A stretch of 64,000 nucleotides of DNA from Fonsecaea monophora (GCF_001642475.1 NW_019173934.1:310001-374000); one strand, 5' to 3'. Counted from the first letter of the stretch, positions 47,954 through 60,050 are shown. Program-made: numbers and translations. The notes: generated by a model not told the origin, from the letters alone.

Positions 47954-49148
47954 TTGGAGTGCCGGGAGGCATCACATTCAAACACCAGACAGACCAACCA
48001 GTGCAGAGAGAGGCTAATGGGCGAGGTGGTGAGAGATGAAGAAGTGAAGGGGTAAAGCCAACGATGGGATGGGGGGTGCAATAGCAGGAAGGAGCAAGCA
48101 GTGGTTGGCTTTTCACCAACTCTCTCTCTCGTCTCCTCTGCGCGGCCTGATGGCACCGCAAGCCCAGTCTCTCTTTACATGACTATTTATCTCATCTTCC
48201 TCTTTACCTTTTATCAATGTAGCTGCGACCAGAGGCACCAGAGGCTCACCTTGCTGCACATCTCCCGCTCTTCTGTGTCTCTCTTCCCTTACTCCGTCTC
48301 TGCATTTGCTCATCTACCGAGATCTCACAAAATCCATAGGCACGCCGAATACAGGTCTCGGGGGTGTTGGACATCTTAACCTCTGTTCAACAATATAGAG
48401 ATGAAGTGAGAGGGTCTCCATTGAGGTCGGTCATCGCCATGTTTATGTCTTGGCAGCATGGGCGACGCTGAGTGGTGGACTTTAGGCCTGATAGAGTTGA
48501 CTGGTTGGACTCGGTTGGCGCGTTTGTGCATCGAGATTGCCAGCCAGCCAGCTTTGCCAGCTTGTCAACCCACCCATTGCCAGCTCACTCACTCACAACG
48601 AAGTGCTCGTACCGAGAGCAATCATTACTCCTACTCCATCTCTCGGTCCCTTCTCCCCCTGCAGCTCCCTGCCACCCACAGACACCACTGACGCTACGAC
48701 TGCCTGCGCTCTCTCCGTCCTCCGCCTCTTCCTACTCCCGTCCTCCCAATTGACTTCGTCCTCGGCCCGCCTCTTCTCACGGAGACGCGTTGATCCCCCC
48801 CTTCACCTCCTTCTCTGTCCTTCACAATCAAAACCCCCGATCATAATTCCTCCTGCTCACGGACCTTTTTCCATTTCTCAGAATCACGCCCGTAAGTATC
48901 ACGTTCCCTCTTCCTAGCCACATCCACAATTTCAAGCCTCGCGATCCCCACCATACACCGGAATCCTTTGCAGGGCCTCGGCCCCGATGTTACGTCTTTG
49001 TCAACAACTCATCCCGTCAGCGCGCTGATTGTGTCTGCTTCTATCCTGCATCTACCTTACGCCTTTGGCCGGACGTCTGCTGACACTACCTACTACAGTA
49101 TCCATTGCTTTACCTCCGAGTCTACTGTTTCCCTGAGAGGGCGCTGCC
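47954..49148. other. Divergent promoter region upstream of the Mpv17-family gene
   Basis: About 1.2 kb, pyrimidine-rich on the plus strand, with an ACGCGT at 48785-48790. Short frames near 48458-48917 are C-rich and repetitive and are not supported as genes; the 5' leader of the Mpv17-family gene likely lies here. Confidence 0.55.
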
Positions 49149-50054
49149 ATGTCCGTTAAATTCGAGAAAGAGCAGGTCCGAACAACCACGGCGCCCGTCG
49201 CGCCTGGTGGTCGAGATGAGAGTACCGCGCATAAGATTGGCGAGGCCTTGACTGGTGGGAAACAACAGACAGGTTATCTAGCGGTTCGACTTCTCATCTC
49301 ACGCACTCGCTGTCGAATGCGACACTTATTGCGCAATAGGCATACCTAAGACAGCTTCAATCGAACCCTCTGCGCACAAAGATGCTGACCTCCGGCACGT
49401 TATCCGCGCTACAAGAGCTGTTGGCTTCATGGCTCGCCCACGATAAGAGCAAGCATGGTCACTACTTTTCCTCCAGAATTCCAAAGATGGCGGCCTATGG
49501 CGCATTTATCAGTGCTCCGATGGGTCACGTCCTTATCGGACTGCTCCAATGGGTTTTTGCTGGTCGCACCAGCCTGAAGGCAAAGATTCTTCAGATCTTG
49601 ACCAGCAACTTGGTGGTGCGTCCCACACAGCCACATATCTCACTTGCAACGCTCGATATCTGACAACCTTTGACTTAGATTGCGCCCATTCAAAACACCG
49701 TGTATCTCGCCTCCATGGCCATCATTGCCGGAGCCCGCACCTGGCACCAAGTTCGCGCTACCATCCGCGCCGGCTTCTGGCCTGTCATGCGCGTCAGCTG
49801 GATTACCTCTCCGCTGGCGTTGGCTTTTGCTCAGAAATTCCTCCCCGAGCAGACTTGGGTGCCTTTCTTCAATGTTGTGGCTTTCTGCATTGGCACATAT
49901 ATCAATACTCACACAAAGAAGAAGAGACTTGCTGCTTTGAGGAAGAAGGTAGTTCTACTCGCTGCATTGGTGCTGTATGAGATGTGGCTAACGAGATGTA
50001 TAGCATTACGGTGACGGACGAAGCTCTTCGGGACGTCCGGACGAGCGATACTAG
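49149..50054 (+). CDS. Mpv17/PMP22-family organellar membrane protein
   Basis: Four exons (49149-49283, 49340-49615, 49679-49948, 50004-50054) give 243 aa. The family places small four-helix membrane proteins in the peroxisomal or inner mitochondrial membrane, some forming pores; in Neurospora a member (WSC) organises Woronin bodies. Family marks are YLRQLQSNPLRTKMLTSG before the first helix, MAAYGAFISAPMGHVL, the RAGFWPVMRVSWITSPLA region, and WVPFFNVVAFCIGTYINT in the last helix, followed by a basic KKKR tail. The first intron donor is GTTCGA after GCG, which keeps frame into the family block; an earlier GT does not. Which organelle it serves cannot be read from sequence. It is convergent with CUL4. 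Confidence 0.9.
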
Positions 50055-50962
50055 ACGTTGTCCGCGCATCAATGGTCATCCAGCTTATACGACCGGCTCG
50101 AATCTTCATCGAAAAGCCAAAGTTGGGCGACCATGGGTCGTTATAAACCCAGGAAGACATGTGAAGTGACGAGGGATCAAATCAACGTGACTTAAATTGG
50201 GATCGTGTTCGGAATCTGCAGGGGGAGCTCGCAAAATACCAACCGCCACATGGGAAATGTAGGTTTGTCGGTCGTCTGTGCGTTCCTTTGATCAGGTCCA
50301 GGGTCATCTGAGGAGGAGTACATTAATGCTTTTCGGGGCACCTCTTGAGCATGTGCCACGTTGCCACGTTTTATCTGCATCGGATGTTGAGACTCTGCCT
50401 ATCAACGGTTTCTAGTGCCATACATAGTATCTATCATTTTTTGCAACAGAAACGAAAGAAATTGAGGACTCCGGGGTGTGCTGCCTAGTTGGTGTCATGT
50501 GTCGCGTTCGACTTTGTTGTTGAACCCGTCAGGATGTTCGACCATGGTTCTTTAGTCGTCAGTCGTAGAGCCTGATTCATTTCATGTTGGGAAGATGCGA
50601 GCACCCAATAATCCCTCGTCGTACCGTCTGTATATATTCCCTTTGTCTCTAATTGTGCCAGCAACCCCGCGCACCTCGTATAGCAGTCCAGGTCGTTTTG
50701 GTAGGACGCTATTGAGCGGTTGTCTGTCATTATTTGCCGGCACCCACGCACTGACACACTCAGACACGCACCTAGATACCCAACCCTACCGAGATAAGTG
50801 CCGAGTGGGCGGCGCGTCGTCGGAGCATCTCATGTCAACAGCCCATGCCATCCATCTACACATATAGCTCTCGCTTGAACCACGGTAGCGGAATGTTCGC
50901 CACCGCTGGAATTGTTCTCGAGCCTGGCGGAGAGGTCGGCAGAAGCAGATAGGTAGGCGGGT
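50055..50962. other. Convergent intergenic region, Mpv17-family gene / CUL4
   Basis: About 0.9 kb between convergent 3' ends. No coding or RNA feature seen. Confidence 0.6.
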
Positions 50963-53823
50963 CTACGCGACGTAGGAGTACGTGTTGCCCTCTTCTCGCT
51001 CCATGTAGTCCTTCTCTATCAACCTGAGTGTGCACGCAGCAAAAGTTAGCATTGGTCTCGTATCTCTAATCGGGATCGCGGTTCCACAGAGCCCCAGGTT
51101 AAGGCGGAAAAGGGAAAAAGGTAAGTAAGGACAGGATTTGGGGAGGGGCAAAAAGGAGGCAAAGATACGCACTTTTCGATATTCCGCTTAATGTCCGCCT
51201 GGTCCAATACACCCCTGGTCATGGTGGCTTTGATGACTTCGACAATCAGCTCGTTGTGCCCAATCTTCTTCCGGCTCTTCATGATGCGCACGATCGCCGC
51301 CTGCGTCTCGTAGTGCCGGTCCGCCGCCACCCGGATGTGTGTCTCTTTGTTCTCTTCCTTGGTTTCCTTGAGTTGGATCTGGTTGATCTTGATGCGCAGT
51401 TTCTGGTCGGTAAACGACTGTGAGAAGGTGAATGTGTCTGTTTCGTTCACGTCGCGACCCTTGGGGTGCTTGCGGAGGACTTGATACTTGGCGCACGCCA
51501 GGGACTGGAGCGTTCTCTTCAGCTCGGCATCGACCAAGCCCGAGGCGGCTTTGATCTCGTTGTACGTCAGGTGTTTGTCTGCCGGGATGTCGTTGAAAAG
51601 CAGAAGCACGACGGCCTGGAATCCCGACACCATGAGCTCCTTGTTTCCCTTGGGGAATTTGGCTCGTAGCTGACAGTGTGCCAAAGAATGTTTCCAGGTC
51701 AGTTTACGACCAGAGTGTTTGGCCTTGTAGTGCGTCTCAAAATCCGACATGACTTTGGCAATGTGCGGAGGAATGTTCACCGCCACGTCTGGGTAAGTTG
51801 GCCAGGCGGCTGCAGAAAGAACATTGACATGCAAATCTGGCAGACCCGGAGCCCTGCCGCCACGGTCATCCATGAGCTGATTATAAGACATCATCTCTTC
51901 GCGAGCTAGATCCATGTCCTTGAACATGGACTCCAGATTGTGCGTGAATGCCGCACCACACTCATTTTTCAGGCGGGTGAGCATATTCCGTTCGGCATCG
52001 AACGAGGCGCTCCGACCCAAGAGTAGACGGCGAGCTAAGTCTTTTTTATAGAAGGCTTCGAAGACGGCTTTACCATGGACGAAACGGAAGAGGTCTAATG
52101 CGTCAGACAGGTGTTGATTGATTTCAGCGTCCTCGTCAGCAGCGCCATCATCGAAATCATGCTCTTCCTCAGGCTTGGATGGATCTTGTTTGTGTGTTTG
52201 AAGCCGGGGAACGGCTTTGACGCCGCCTTTGAGCAGAAGGTCGACATGCTTCGCAATCATTTCTCCTGGCTTAGCATTATCCGTGTCCCAATTTGACTGG
52301 GATTTTTTGGTCTTGTTGATGAATGTCTCAAAGGCTTTGTGAAGGGCATTGCCCAATGCCTCGTTGCCATGGAAGGAGTATTTATGGTAATGATCCAGCC
52401 GCCGCTTGAAATCAAGCAGCCTAATGACCATTTCGGACTCCCTCTGCTCATCAAACACAATCAAAGACCCTTCTGTTTCAACATACTTACTAAAACTCGG
52501 CGCAATCAATTCTCCGTGTCCTTTGCGCTGCAGCAAAGTGTACAGTCGTTCTAGCTCTGCTGATTTGTCGTCCTCGAGAAGATCCAAGATGCCGTCCTCA
52601 TTGGTAAGCGTTTCGAGCTCCTCTTCCACGAGGATGGTATCAAAGAGGCGTGACACTCGGATTCTCGTGTTGCGGTCCAGAGATAAGGAATCGCACCTCG
52701 CCATCTCTCGGGCCAGAAGAGCAGTACAGTTATTGACATAATCACCTAGTGAGTCCTTGTTAGACTCTGTATCTCTCCATGCTTTGAAATATTCTTCCGT
52801 AGTGGCGCAAAGCGTAGGTTCAAGGTCGCTGGTATAAATGCTCAGCTGATGGAAAGTGTCGACCGCTTGGCGCAGGAGCCTGGCGTCAGTCTCAATGAGG
52901 TTTCCTCTCCTATCGGATTCGATCAAAGCTATGATGCCTTGAAGTGACTTCTGCCTTATAAATGGGTCATAAAACACTGAAGACCTGAACTTGCTCAAGC
53001 CCATTTGTAAGACACTCATCTTGTCTGGAGTACGAAGGCAATATGTCTGGTCCATGTAGAAGAAGATCTGCCGGACGGTCTGCAGTTGTTTCTGCCAAGT
53101 CTGCCAGGCATTGACGAGTGCTCTGAGGACGTCGACGTCTGAAGAATTTGACTCTTCGCGCCGGATGCGATCTCTGACATTGCCATTGAGATGGGTCTCG
53201 CACTTCGTGCTCAGATGCTCATAGAGGTCCGCACTGTGGCCGTGCCGGCACGTATGTTCTGCACCTTTGTATAGTTCTTCTAACGAATATGGATCCTTCT
53301 CGTTCTTGAATATGGCATCGAGAGCTTTGTCATTCTCTTTCCATGTCTTTTCAAAGTACGCCCGTGTATCCAAGCGCGTGGCAGCCCGTAGGTTCTTTAC
53401 AACAAGCTTCTTCGGGCCCGTCTGTGGGTTGAAAGGGACTCTCTGGTTCGCAAACGCTGGTTTGGTCCTGCCGTTCTCCGGCACAGGGCTTGAATCGTTG
53501 AGGTGGTCTTTCTTAAGCCTCGTTGAGTTGAATTCGTACATACTGGCAAAAGCATCTTTGGGGTGGCGAGCCCCAGAGGACTGCATCTTGTTATCAACTT
53601 CCATATTTCCCTCTCCCTCAAAGTATTCGCCTCGAGTCCTTCTATTCGCGTTGCTGCTTCGCTGGGGTGAAAGCAGATCAGGCACAGAGATTCGGTGTCT
53701 CTTTGAGGCTCTTGCGGAGGGACTGCCCTCGCCAGCGGCCGCTGGCCGTTTTGGAGAAGAGTGGAACCGGGGTTGAGATGCTGTTCCTCGATCCGGAGCT
53801 TTCCCTTTGCGTGGCGTAGTCAT
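50963..53823 (-). CDS. CUL4: Cullin-4, scaffold of the CRL4 ubiquitin ligase
   Basis: Two exons (53823-51173, 51023-50963) give 903 aa. Cul4 joins DDB1 substrate receptors to the Rbx1 RING protein; CRL4 acts in DNA replication licensing, repair and heterochromatin. Residues 1-130 are basic and disordered with KRHR as a likely nuclear signal. Cullin repeats follow, then the cullin-homology domain (LFRFVHGKAVFEAFYKKDLARRLL near 590-620, LARRLLLG being invariant) and the C-terminal winged helix. Lys849 in IVRIMKSRK is the neddylation site. The 149-nt intron near the end must be removed to give the conserved end LIEKDYMEREEGNTYSYVA; unspliced, the frame reads into non-cullin residues. The extended N-terminus favours Cul4 over Cul1 or Cul3. 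It shares a divergent promoter with RFA3. Confidence 0.94.
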
Positions 53824-54175
53824 CTAACTTGTGCTTCAGTTGCCAGACGACATTCAGGTGGGAGGATCGAAATACTGACGGTCTGTCGTGGGCTGCGGGA
53901 TGGACGCCGCTCTGTCGGAGTTGAGTTGGGGTTAAGCAGCGGGCTGATTCTCGGAGATCGACACAGAGCAACACCTGTGCGTGACCGAAGTGGTGCACGG
54001 TGCCGTTTTCTGAAGGCGAAGTGCAGACGCGTCGATCGCGTAAAGTGGTTTTTTAAGAGGGGCAAATACCAAACACTCGAGAGACCCGACAAAGTACCTC
54101 ATACACAACTCCTACAATTGAGGCAGAGAGAGAGAGAAGTCCACAATTCAGTGAGCAACACAGCAAAGCGTCAAG
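53824..54175. promoter_or_regulatory. Shared divergent promoter of CUL4 and RFA3
   Basis: The 352 bp between the two start codons must hold both promoters. It contains one palindromic MluI cell-cycle box and several GC-rich stretches. Confidence 0.7.
54027..54032. promoter_or_regulatory. ACGCGT (MluI cell-cycle box) between CUL4 and RFA3
   Basis: The hexamer sits 144 bp before the RFA3 ATG and 203 bp before the CUL4 ATG. ACGCGT is the core bound by MBF (Mbp1/Swi6) at G1/S genes in yeasts, and replication protein A genes are classic targets. Function here is inferred. Confidence 0.5.
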
Positions 54176-54639
54176 ATGAATTCCATGTCCACGCCCCGAA
54201 TCCTCCCTGCTCACCTCCATGCATTTGCTCCGAATGCCACCTCCCACAACACAGTACGCATGCTGGGAATCGTAAGTCACGTCAACGGCGATCAGGCGAC
54301 GTTGACCTGCGGCTCGGACGCGGTGACAATTCTCCTGGCGAGGTATGGATCGCGCGCCCCGATATGTGTGCCCATCTAGCGAGACTGCGAAATCTGACGG
54401 AATCATGTAGAGACTCCCATCTCTCGGTCGGCTCCATGTACGAAATCGTGGGCAAAGTTACCAACACAGACGGCGGGCACGGCTTGGGTCTACGAGTCCT
54501 CAGCAGCACGGAATGGCCTCGAAATGAAAACGGACAACTTCCAGACCTGAAGTTGTTCGAGGCAGTCGTGGATGTCACCCATCGGTACAAGAACATCTTC
54601 TACGGTGACTCCGAGTCCGGCATGGATGGGGGATATTGA
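54176..54639 (+). CDS. RFA3: Replication protein A 14-kDa subunit (Rfa3)
   Basis: Two exons (54176-54342, 54411-54639) give 131 aa; MSTPRIL at residue 4 (54185) is an equally possible start and gives a more usual N-terminus. Rfa3 is the small OB-fold subunit of the RPA trimer that coats single-stranded DNA in replication and repair. The pattern MSTPRILPAHLHAF, VRMLGIVSHVNGDQATLTC, then across the 68-nt intron DSHLSVGSMYEIVGKV and finally LKLFEAVVDVTHRYKNIFYG is the single OB fold with its C-terminal trimerisation helix. Length agrees with the family (about 110-125 aa). It is head-to-head with CUL4 and convergent with the Ams2-like gene. Confidence 0.92.
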
Positions 54640-55122
54640 GACAAACATGAGAGCAGGGCATTGAATCGCTAGGACTGAAACTACATCATGTTGACCGCAT
54701 GTCTGAAATGCACTATAGCAGAAGCGCAGGTCATAATGGTACGAAGCTGTCGAGGTATTTTACGGCGGATCGGGTCGTCGCCCGTAGAAATGTTCCAGAC
54801 CATGGAAAATGGAGAATTAGAATATGGGATGTCAAGTCTGTTTTAAACAGGATATGATGATTTTCCCAACGAGCTGGATTTCGCCTTGCTCAAGGGGTCG
54901 AACGGGCCACTACTGGTCTTTGACGCTATATGCTAAGACGACCACAAAGACAACATTACCGATGTCCTCCATGAAACTGTGCCTGAGTAACACACGTGTC
55001 ATAGGCACCTGATGTACAGTAGCCAACCTGGGCAGATGTGGAAAATTGCAAATTAATCGAAGTCGCTGTCTCAAACACAACCTCCTCAGTTGCCACTGAA
55101 GAACACAAGTCGTCCTAGGATC
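54640..55122. other. Convergent intergenic region, RFA3 / Ams2-like
   Basis: About 0.5 kb between convergent 3' ends; no gene or RNA recognised. Confidence 0.6.
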
Positions 55123-58100
55123 TCATTTCGCGTTCTGTCTTCTTGGACTTCTCCGCACTCCTTGAGGCACAGCTCTTGGAATAGCCAATGTTTCAGGGTC
55201 AGGATATGCCGATTGCCCAGACTGATAAGCTGCATTCACATCAACCAAACTCTCCCACATCGAATTGACGCCGTTCTCCACGTCCGTGGTGTCGAAATAG
55301 CTGAAAAAGCCTGGTGGGGGCGAGCTCGTCATGGCGGTGTGGGTGAAAGGATCAATCAGATCACTTGTCAACTGATCTGTTGTCATTTCCGAGAAGGAGA
55401 AGTTCAAGAGCTGATCACCCGATATCGGGGAAGAATTTTTGAGAGACGGCAAATCAGGAAAGTCGAATGATATAGCCTTCTGAGGCGTTGCCTTTTTCTC
55501 ACAGCCCCGTAAGAGAGCCTTGTCTTCCTCCGTCAGGTTCATGCCTAGTGGGCGATCACTGGTCAAGGCTTCATGAATCGAGCGCGTGAAAGGTGTCATT
55601 TGGTGCACGTCTTTTTGCCCAGTACCAAGCAACGCAGTAAGAGCAGGATGGAGGTCCTGCTTGGCCTTTGGGGTCCGGAAATGAGGGGATTGCTCGAGGT
55701 TGGGAGACAACATGGCACCGAATTGACGTTGCGGTGTCTTCGAGGGTGTCTTAAGTAGGATTCGTTCAGATCGTCTCTTGGGCGTTGGGGTCATGGGTGG
55801 TAATTGAATATCGGTGTGCGCCTCCTCGAACAGTTCCGCGAGGCCATCATCAACCACAGCAGGTACTGGCGCCACGTTCTCCTTTCCGTCGACTTGCAGT
55901 TCAACCGCTGCTGCCGGTACTGCGAAGGCATCCCTAGTTTTGTTGAGTCTGGGGCTCCGTCTCACAAAAGCAGGCAAGGAGCCATGCATGGCTGTACTTG
56001 GCGGCCCAGAACCAGAGTACACCTGCGGTTTGTCTGGCGACGGGAACAATTGCCTCCGGACAGGCTTCGGTGTGAGGTCGATCTCGACAGGAAAATCTTC
56101 TGACCCATGGCCACGTGTAGGACTGGATTGGACCTGTCTGCCACCAGTCTGGTGACGGGTTCCAGCCCGCAGACCTCTAGCTCCCGGATCTGCGCTGTTT
56201 GCCCGTAATGAACGCGGGATTGGGGGCAGCTGCGGTTCGCTATCGTCAGCAGCAGTATTGCCGTTCTGAGAGACTTCAGTGTCATTTTCTTCTGCATCAG
56301 GAGCTTCCGTGGCCGAATCACCCGGAGAGGAGTCGTCGCTGGCAGGACTCTGGGCATCGCTTCTGAGACCAGGATTTCCGCTGGACTTCCCAAAGGGTTT
56401 GGGCGGATTTCGTTTGCGTTTGCCTTTCTCCTTGGGATCTTTCTTTTGCCATTTCGATGCAGGCCGAGGGCACTTCTGCTTGTGAAACCACAAACCGCAC
56501 GCTGAACAAGGTTAGCAACGCTTTCTAAACGACCCCAATTGACTTACGATTGCACAATGTAATGGCCTCCCAATCATCCGCTTCATCGCCTTGTCGCCTG
56601 TCCACCTTGTAACCTCGGAAGGTTTTCACACTTCCATCGGGATTGTGGTCAATGGGTTCCTTGAAGCAGCATTCACCATGATTCAGAGACGTCTCAACAT
56701 CATCCCAAGAGCAATCGAAAATTTTGACATAGGCTCTTCTCCACGCCGGAGTCTCTATTGAGCCGCAATTGTCACAGAAAGGTGGCATTATTCCATTCGC
56801 AATCGCGTTCTCTAATCTCGCCTTGGTCTGCTCCTTGCCAACCTTCTTTTTGGACGCGGCCTTCACCCTCGACTCATCACCCCCAGGCGCATCTGACATG
56901 GGAATATCGCTGTCAGGTGCCCACGTTTGCGCCCGATGTAGTGCTCTGGGCGCGGGATCACTCTTCGGAACAAGAGGTGCAGGGGCAATCTTGCGTTGTT
57001 GCTCACGTTGCTCTTCCATGATCTGCCGGGCTCTTGGAATAGGGGCCGGAGCTAATCGTGGAGATGACATGCTGATTCGTGGCGTTGGTACTGGAGTGTA
57101 CGATCGGGCTCTGGCCAGCGGCTTTGATGTGACGGGAAGCGGTGGAGGCATGATGTTATACCCAGCCTGTGCAGATTGTGCTTCGATCTCGTGACCCTCT
57201 TCAAAGACCGGAGGATATGGATCGGTTGGGCGTTGCTTTCCTTGACGAACTTCCTCATCTTGATCCTCCGGTTTATCCAGGATGAAGTCCTCAAACTGCA
57301 ATAATTGATCATCTCCAAAGAGGTCTTCGAGGTTACCACTCATAAACCCTGAGTCATGTCCGGAGGAACCCATTACAGGCGGAAGGACGGGGCTAGTAAC
57401 CGCTGGCTGTCGAAATTCTGGCATAACAGGTGGCGATGACGGAATATTGGCGGGTGTACTGCCGACACTCTGACCTCGAGTGTCCTCGGGCGAGGCAATG
57501 GGCACAGCAAGGAGTTCAGGCCGAGGACCCACGTCTGCTGCTGGAGATGATTCCCTAATTTGAGATCCCTGTGCCAAATTGCTTGGGGGATTCTTTCGTG
57601 GTCTTCCTGGTCTTCCTCGTGGTTTGGCTGTTTTCGAGGCGGGAATTGGTGTAGGTGGCCTCGCAGTTTCTTCATTTTGAGAATTTGGTTGAACAGCTAT
57701 TGCAGGATTTACAGCAATTGGGCGATGAAGCCGAAGGCTTGATGCAGTGCTTGCAACGACTCTTAGCGACTCGGGTTGCCGTTCAATGTTGAAACTCGAC
57801 TTTGTCGGCAAGTCAACCTTTGTGGTCTTCGCCCTCTTTCTTGCGGGACCTTCTTCTCCGTTCTCGTCTCCGCTGTAATATCCTGATTGGAACGATTCAC
57901 GCCTGCCTTCAAAAGCCTGGCGCATTCCCGTCCTGGAATGAGGCCGAGATGAATGGCCGGACTGCCGCCCAAGTGGACCAAGATGCTGTGTTGTTGTCGG
58001 CGTTCCAGGTCTACTGCCTGACCCTGATCCGTATAGCGTCTCGCCGTTCAGCATTCTCTGCATCGTCTCTAGTCCTGAAGTATCAATCGGCGAAGCTGGC

Positions 58101-58681
58101 CCCTGCAATGACTGTAGAGAAGCGCTGTTACTCCACTGAGGTCGCATCCCATCTTGTGAGCTGAGACTGCCGGAGCGATATCTGGTCTGTGTAAATGCGT
58201 TGACGGGTGTAAATCGAAGTTTGACTTCCAACGTCTCTTGAGCATTTTTGGAGAATAAACCCATAATGTTTTTGGATATCTTGCCCGTGACCATGGCCTC
58301 GCTATCAGCGCCCGTGTTTTGAGCCTGACCAGATAGTGCTTTTGACAACATCCCTTGTCCGACCAAGGGTGTATCGGGCTCTGAGTAATCATATGCGTAG
58401 ATCGTGTAGTCATTGTCGACGAGCGTGGTGAGTTCAGGACTGGCAGTCGTGACAGCTTCCAAACACGTCCGCAGGTCGATCACCCCGATCTGACTGACGT
58501 CGTCGATGAAAGCGGTCTGAACTTCCAAGGATTGAGGCCATCGTGCAAGGTGGTTGTCTTTTTGCTCCGAATCAAATGTGTAGAGGACTTTGAGTCTGAC
58601 CGTCCGTATGGAGACACCGTCTGCAGGAGAAGTGGCCATGACGGCGGAGGCCACGAGTGAGGAAACGTATCCAGGCTTCAA
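55123..58681 (-). CDS. AMS2: Ams2/Spt21-like GATA-type transcription factor
   Basis: Two exons (58681-56548, 56501-55123) give 1170 aa. Residues about 25-160 match the Ams2/Spt21 N-terminal domain (LKVLYTFDSEQKDNHLARWP, IGVIDLRTCLEAV, YAYDYSEPDTPLVGQGMLS). An AT-hook (PRGRPGRPRK) lies at about 354-363, and RKRAK near 281 is a possible nuclear signal. The zinc finger has Cys636 and Cys639 (FCDNCGSIETPAWRRAY), then a 70-residue spacer, then Cys710 and Cys713 (LCNPCGLWF), much longer than the 17-20 residues of ordinary GATA fingers. The second Cys pair straddles the 46-nt intron. The 400-residue tail is disordered and acidic/Ser-rich. Known relatives (S. pombe Ams2, yeast Spt21) drive core histone gene expression, and Ams2 also CENP-A deposition in S phase. 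The symbol is by family; orthology needs a search. MATSPAD at residue 15 is an alternative start. Confidence 0.88.
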
Positions 58682-59274
58682 GGAGCTGCTAGCACAAACG
58701 GTGAGGTTGTGAAGCAGAGGATCAAAACGCGTGGAAGGTATGATTCGGAGGAGGGGAGAGGTAAGAGACGTCGAGTGTTTCGTTAGGGAACTAAGTTAAA
58801 CAGGTTGCTTTGACAGTCGGAAGGTGACGATGTGTTGAACTAAAACTCCGAGATGATAGCTGTAAAATAGACAGAAGTGTCGTCCATGCGGAATGTTACA
58901 AAGACTAACAAAAGAAAGAAAGGTGCCAATTGAGAGCTTGGTGAGGAGGAGCGAGAATAGGTGAAGCTGGAGCGTTGACTATCGAGAAACTTGTAGCGCG
59001 ATTCGGTCGCGTGTTTGCGGGTGGCTTGAGCTCAGGCGCGACCTCTGCATTGGCCCTTCGGGGTTCGGAACAATGCAGGGTGGAGGATGATGTCAATTGG
59101 AGCTAAGCCCCAAATGGTCAACAAGACTATACCTCTTCTGGCCACTTCCAGAAGTCCCACCTAACAAGGCAACTCAACCGAGCATAATTCCTCTGCCAGA
59201 GAAGAATGTAAAGAAATTTCCTCGCTTTGCACGGCATGGGAATCGAGACTCTTTAAGTATTCTGCATTGCGACC
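58682..59274. promoter_or_regulatory. Divergent promoter region of the Ams2-like gene and SMD2
   Basis: The 593 bp between the two start codons holds both promoters and an ACGCGT close to the Ams2-like gene. No other gene seen. Confidence 0.6.
58727..58732. promoter_or_regulatory. ACGCGT (MluI cell-cycle box) upstream of the Ams2-like gene
   Basis: AACGCGTGG with the palindromic core 46 bp before the ATG at 58681. The S. pombe homologue of this factor is known to be periodically expressed around S phase, so an MBF site would fit; it may lie in the leader rather than upstream of the transcript start. Confidence 0.45.
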
Positions 59275-60050
59275 ATGGCCGACGCCTCCAAGATCCAGTA
59301 TGTCCCTTCTGACTCATACCCCGGTCCCTGGCCCAAGCTTATCTCCGCAGCGACCTGCTGCCGTCTTCTTGCTAGAGGCTGGAGGGACATTCGCTGACCT
59401 TTTGGTGTTCTTTCTGCAATAGGGATCTTCTGAACAAGCCGAGGAGTGAATTGACGTACGTGGTATCTCCAGCTAACCCCCTTCTTCCTGTTTACCCGTG
59501 TTTTCCCTCCCCCTGCGCCGCCTCAATGCCTCCGCCCACCCCCTTCAGAGGTGGATTCCGCTCCGCCTTCCCTTTCCACTTCCATCTCTGATCATCACCT
59601 GCTGTGTCGCCCAACCACCACACAACCCCAATGCATCATCATTTTGACCCGTGCATGCATCAACCCTATCATCCCTAATTTCGCGCTTGCTTTGTCACGC
59701 GTTAATCGCGCATACTGCGACAACTCCGTCCCCATTCAAAAGCTAACATTCCGGTTTCTAGAGAGTATGAAGTCTCCCTCGTCGAGGCCCACGAACTCTC
59801 CACGGGACCCCTCTCCATCCTCATGACCGCCACCCGCACACACACCCAAGTATTGATCTCATGTCGGAACAACCGAAAATTGCTTGCACGAGTCAAAGCC
59901 TTTGACCGCCACTGCAACATGGTCCTGGAGAACGTAAAGGAAATGTGGACGGAAAAGGGTAAAGGAGGCGCCAAAGGAGTCAACAAGGATCGATTCATCA
60001 GCAAAATGTTTCTACGGGGCGATAGTGTTATTTTGGTGTTGCTGAGCTGA
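59275..60050 (+). CDS. SMD2: Small nuclear ribonucleoprotein Sm D2
   Basis: Three exons (59275-59297, 59423-59455, 59762-60050) give 114 aa. SmD2 is one of seven Sm proteins that ring the Sm site of U1, U2, U4 and U5 snRNAs. It begins [19 protein letters not shown]; Sm1 motif residues include [34 protein letters not shown] (read by position, about 42-75) and Sm2 is [13 protein letters not shown] at the C-terminus, preceded by the D2-type KDRFISKM. The first two exons are only 23 and 33 nt. Introns are 125 and 306 nt, long for this genome; intron 2 has a GCTAAC branch site near its 3' end. The ATG is the only one that splices in frame. Length agrees with human SmD2 (118 aa). Confidence 0.95.
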
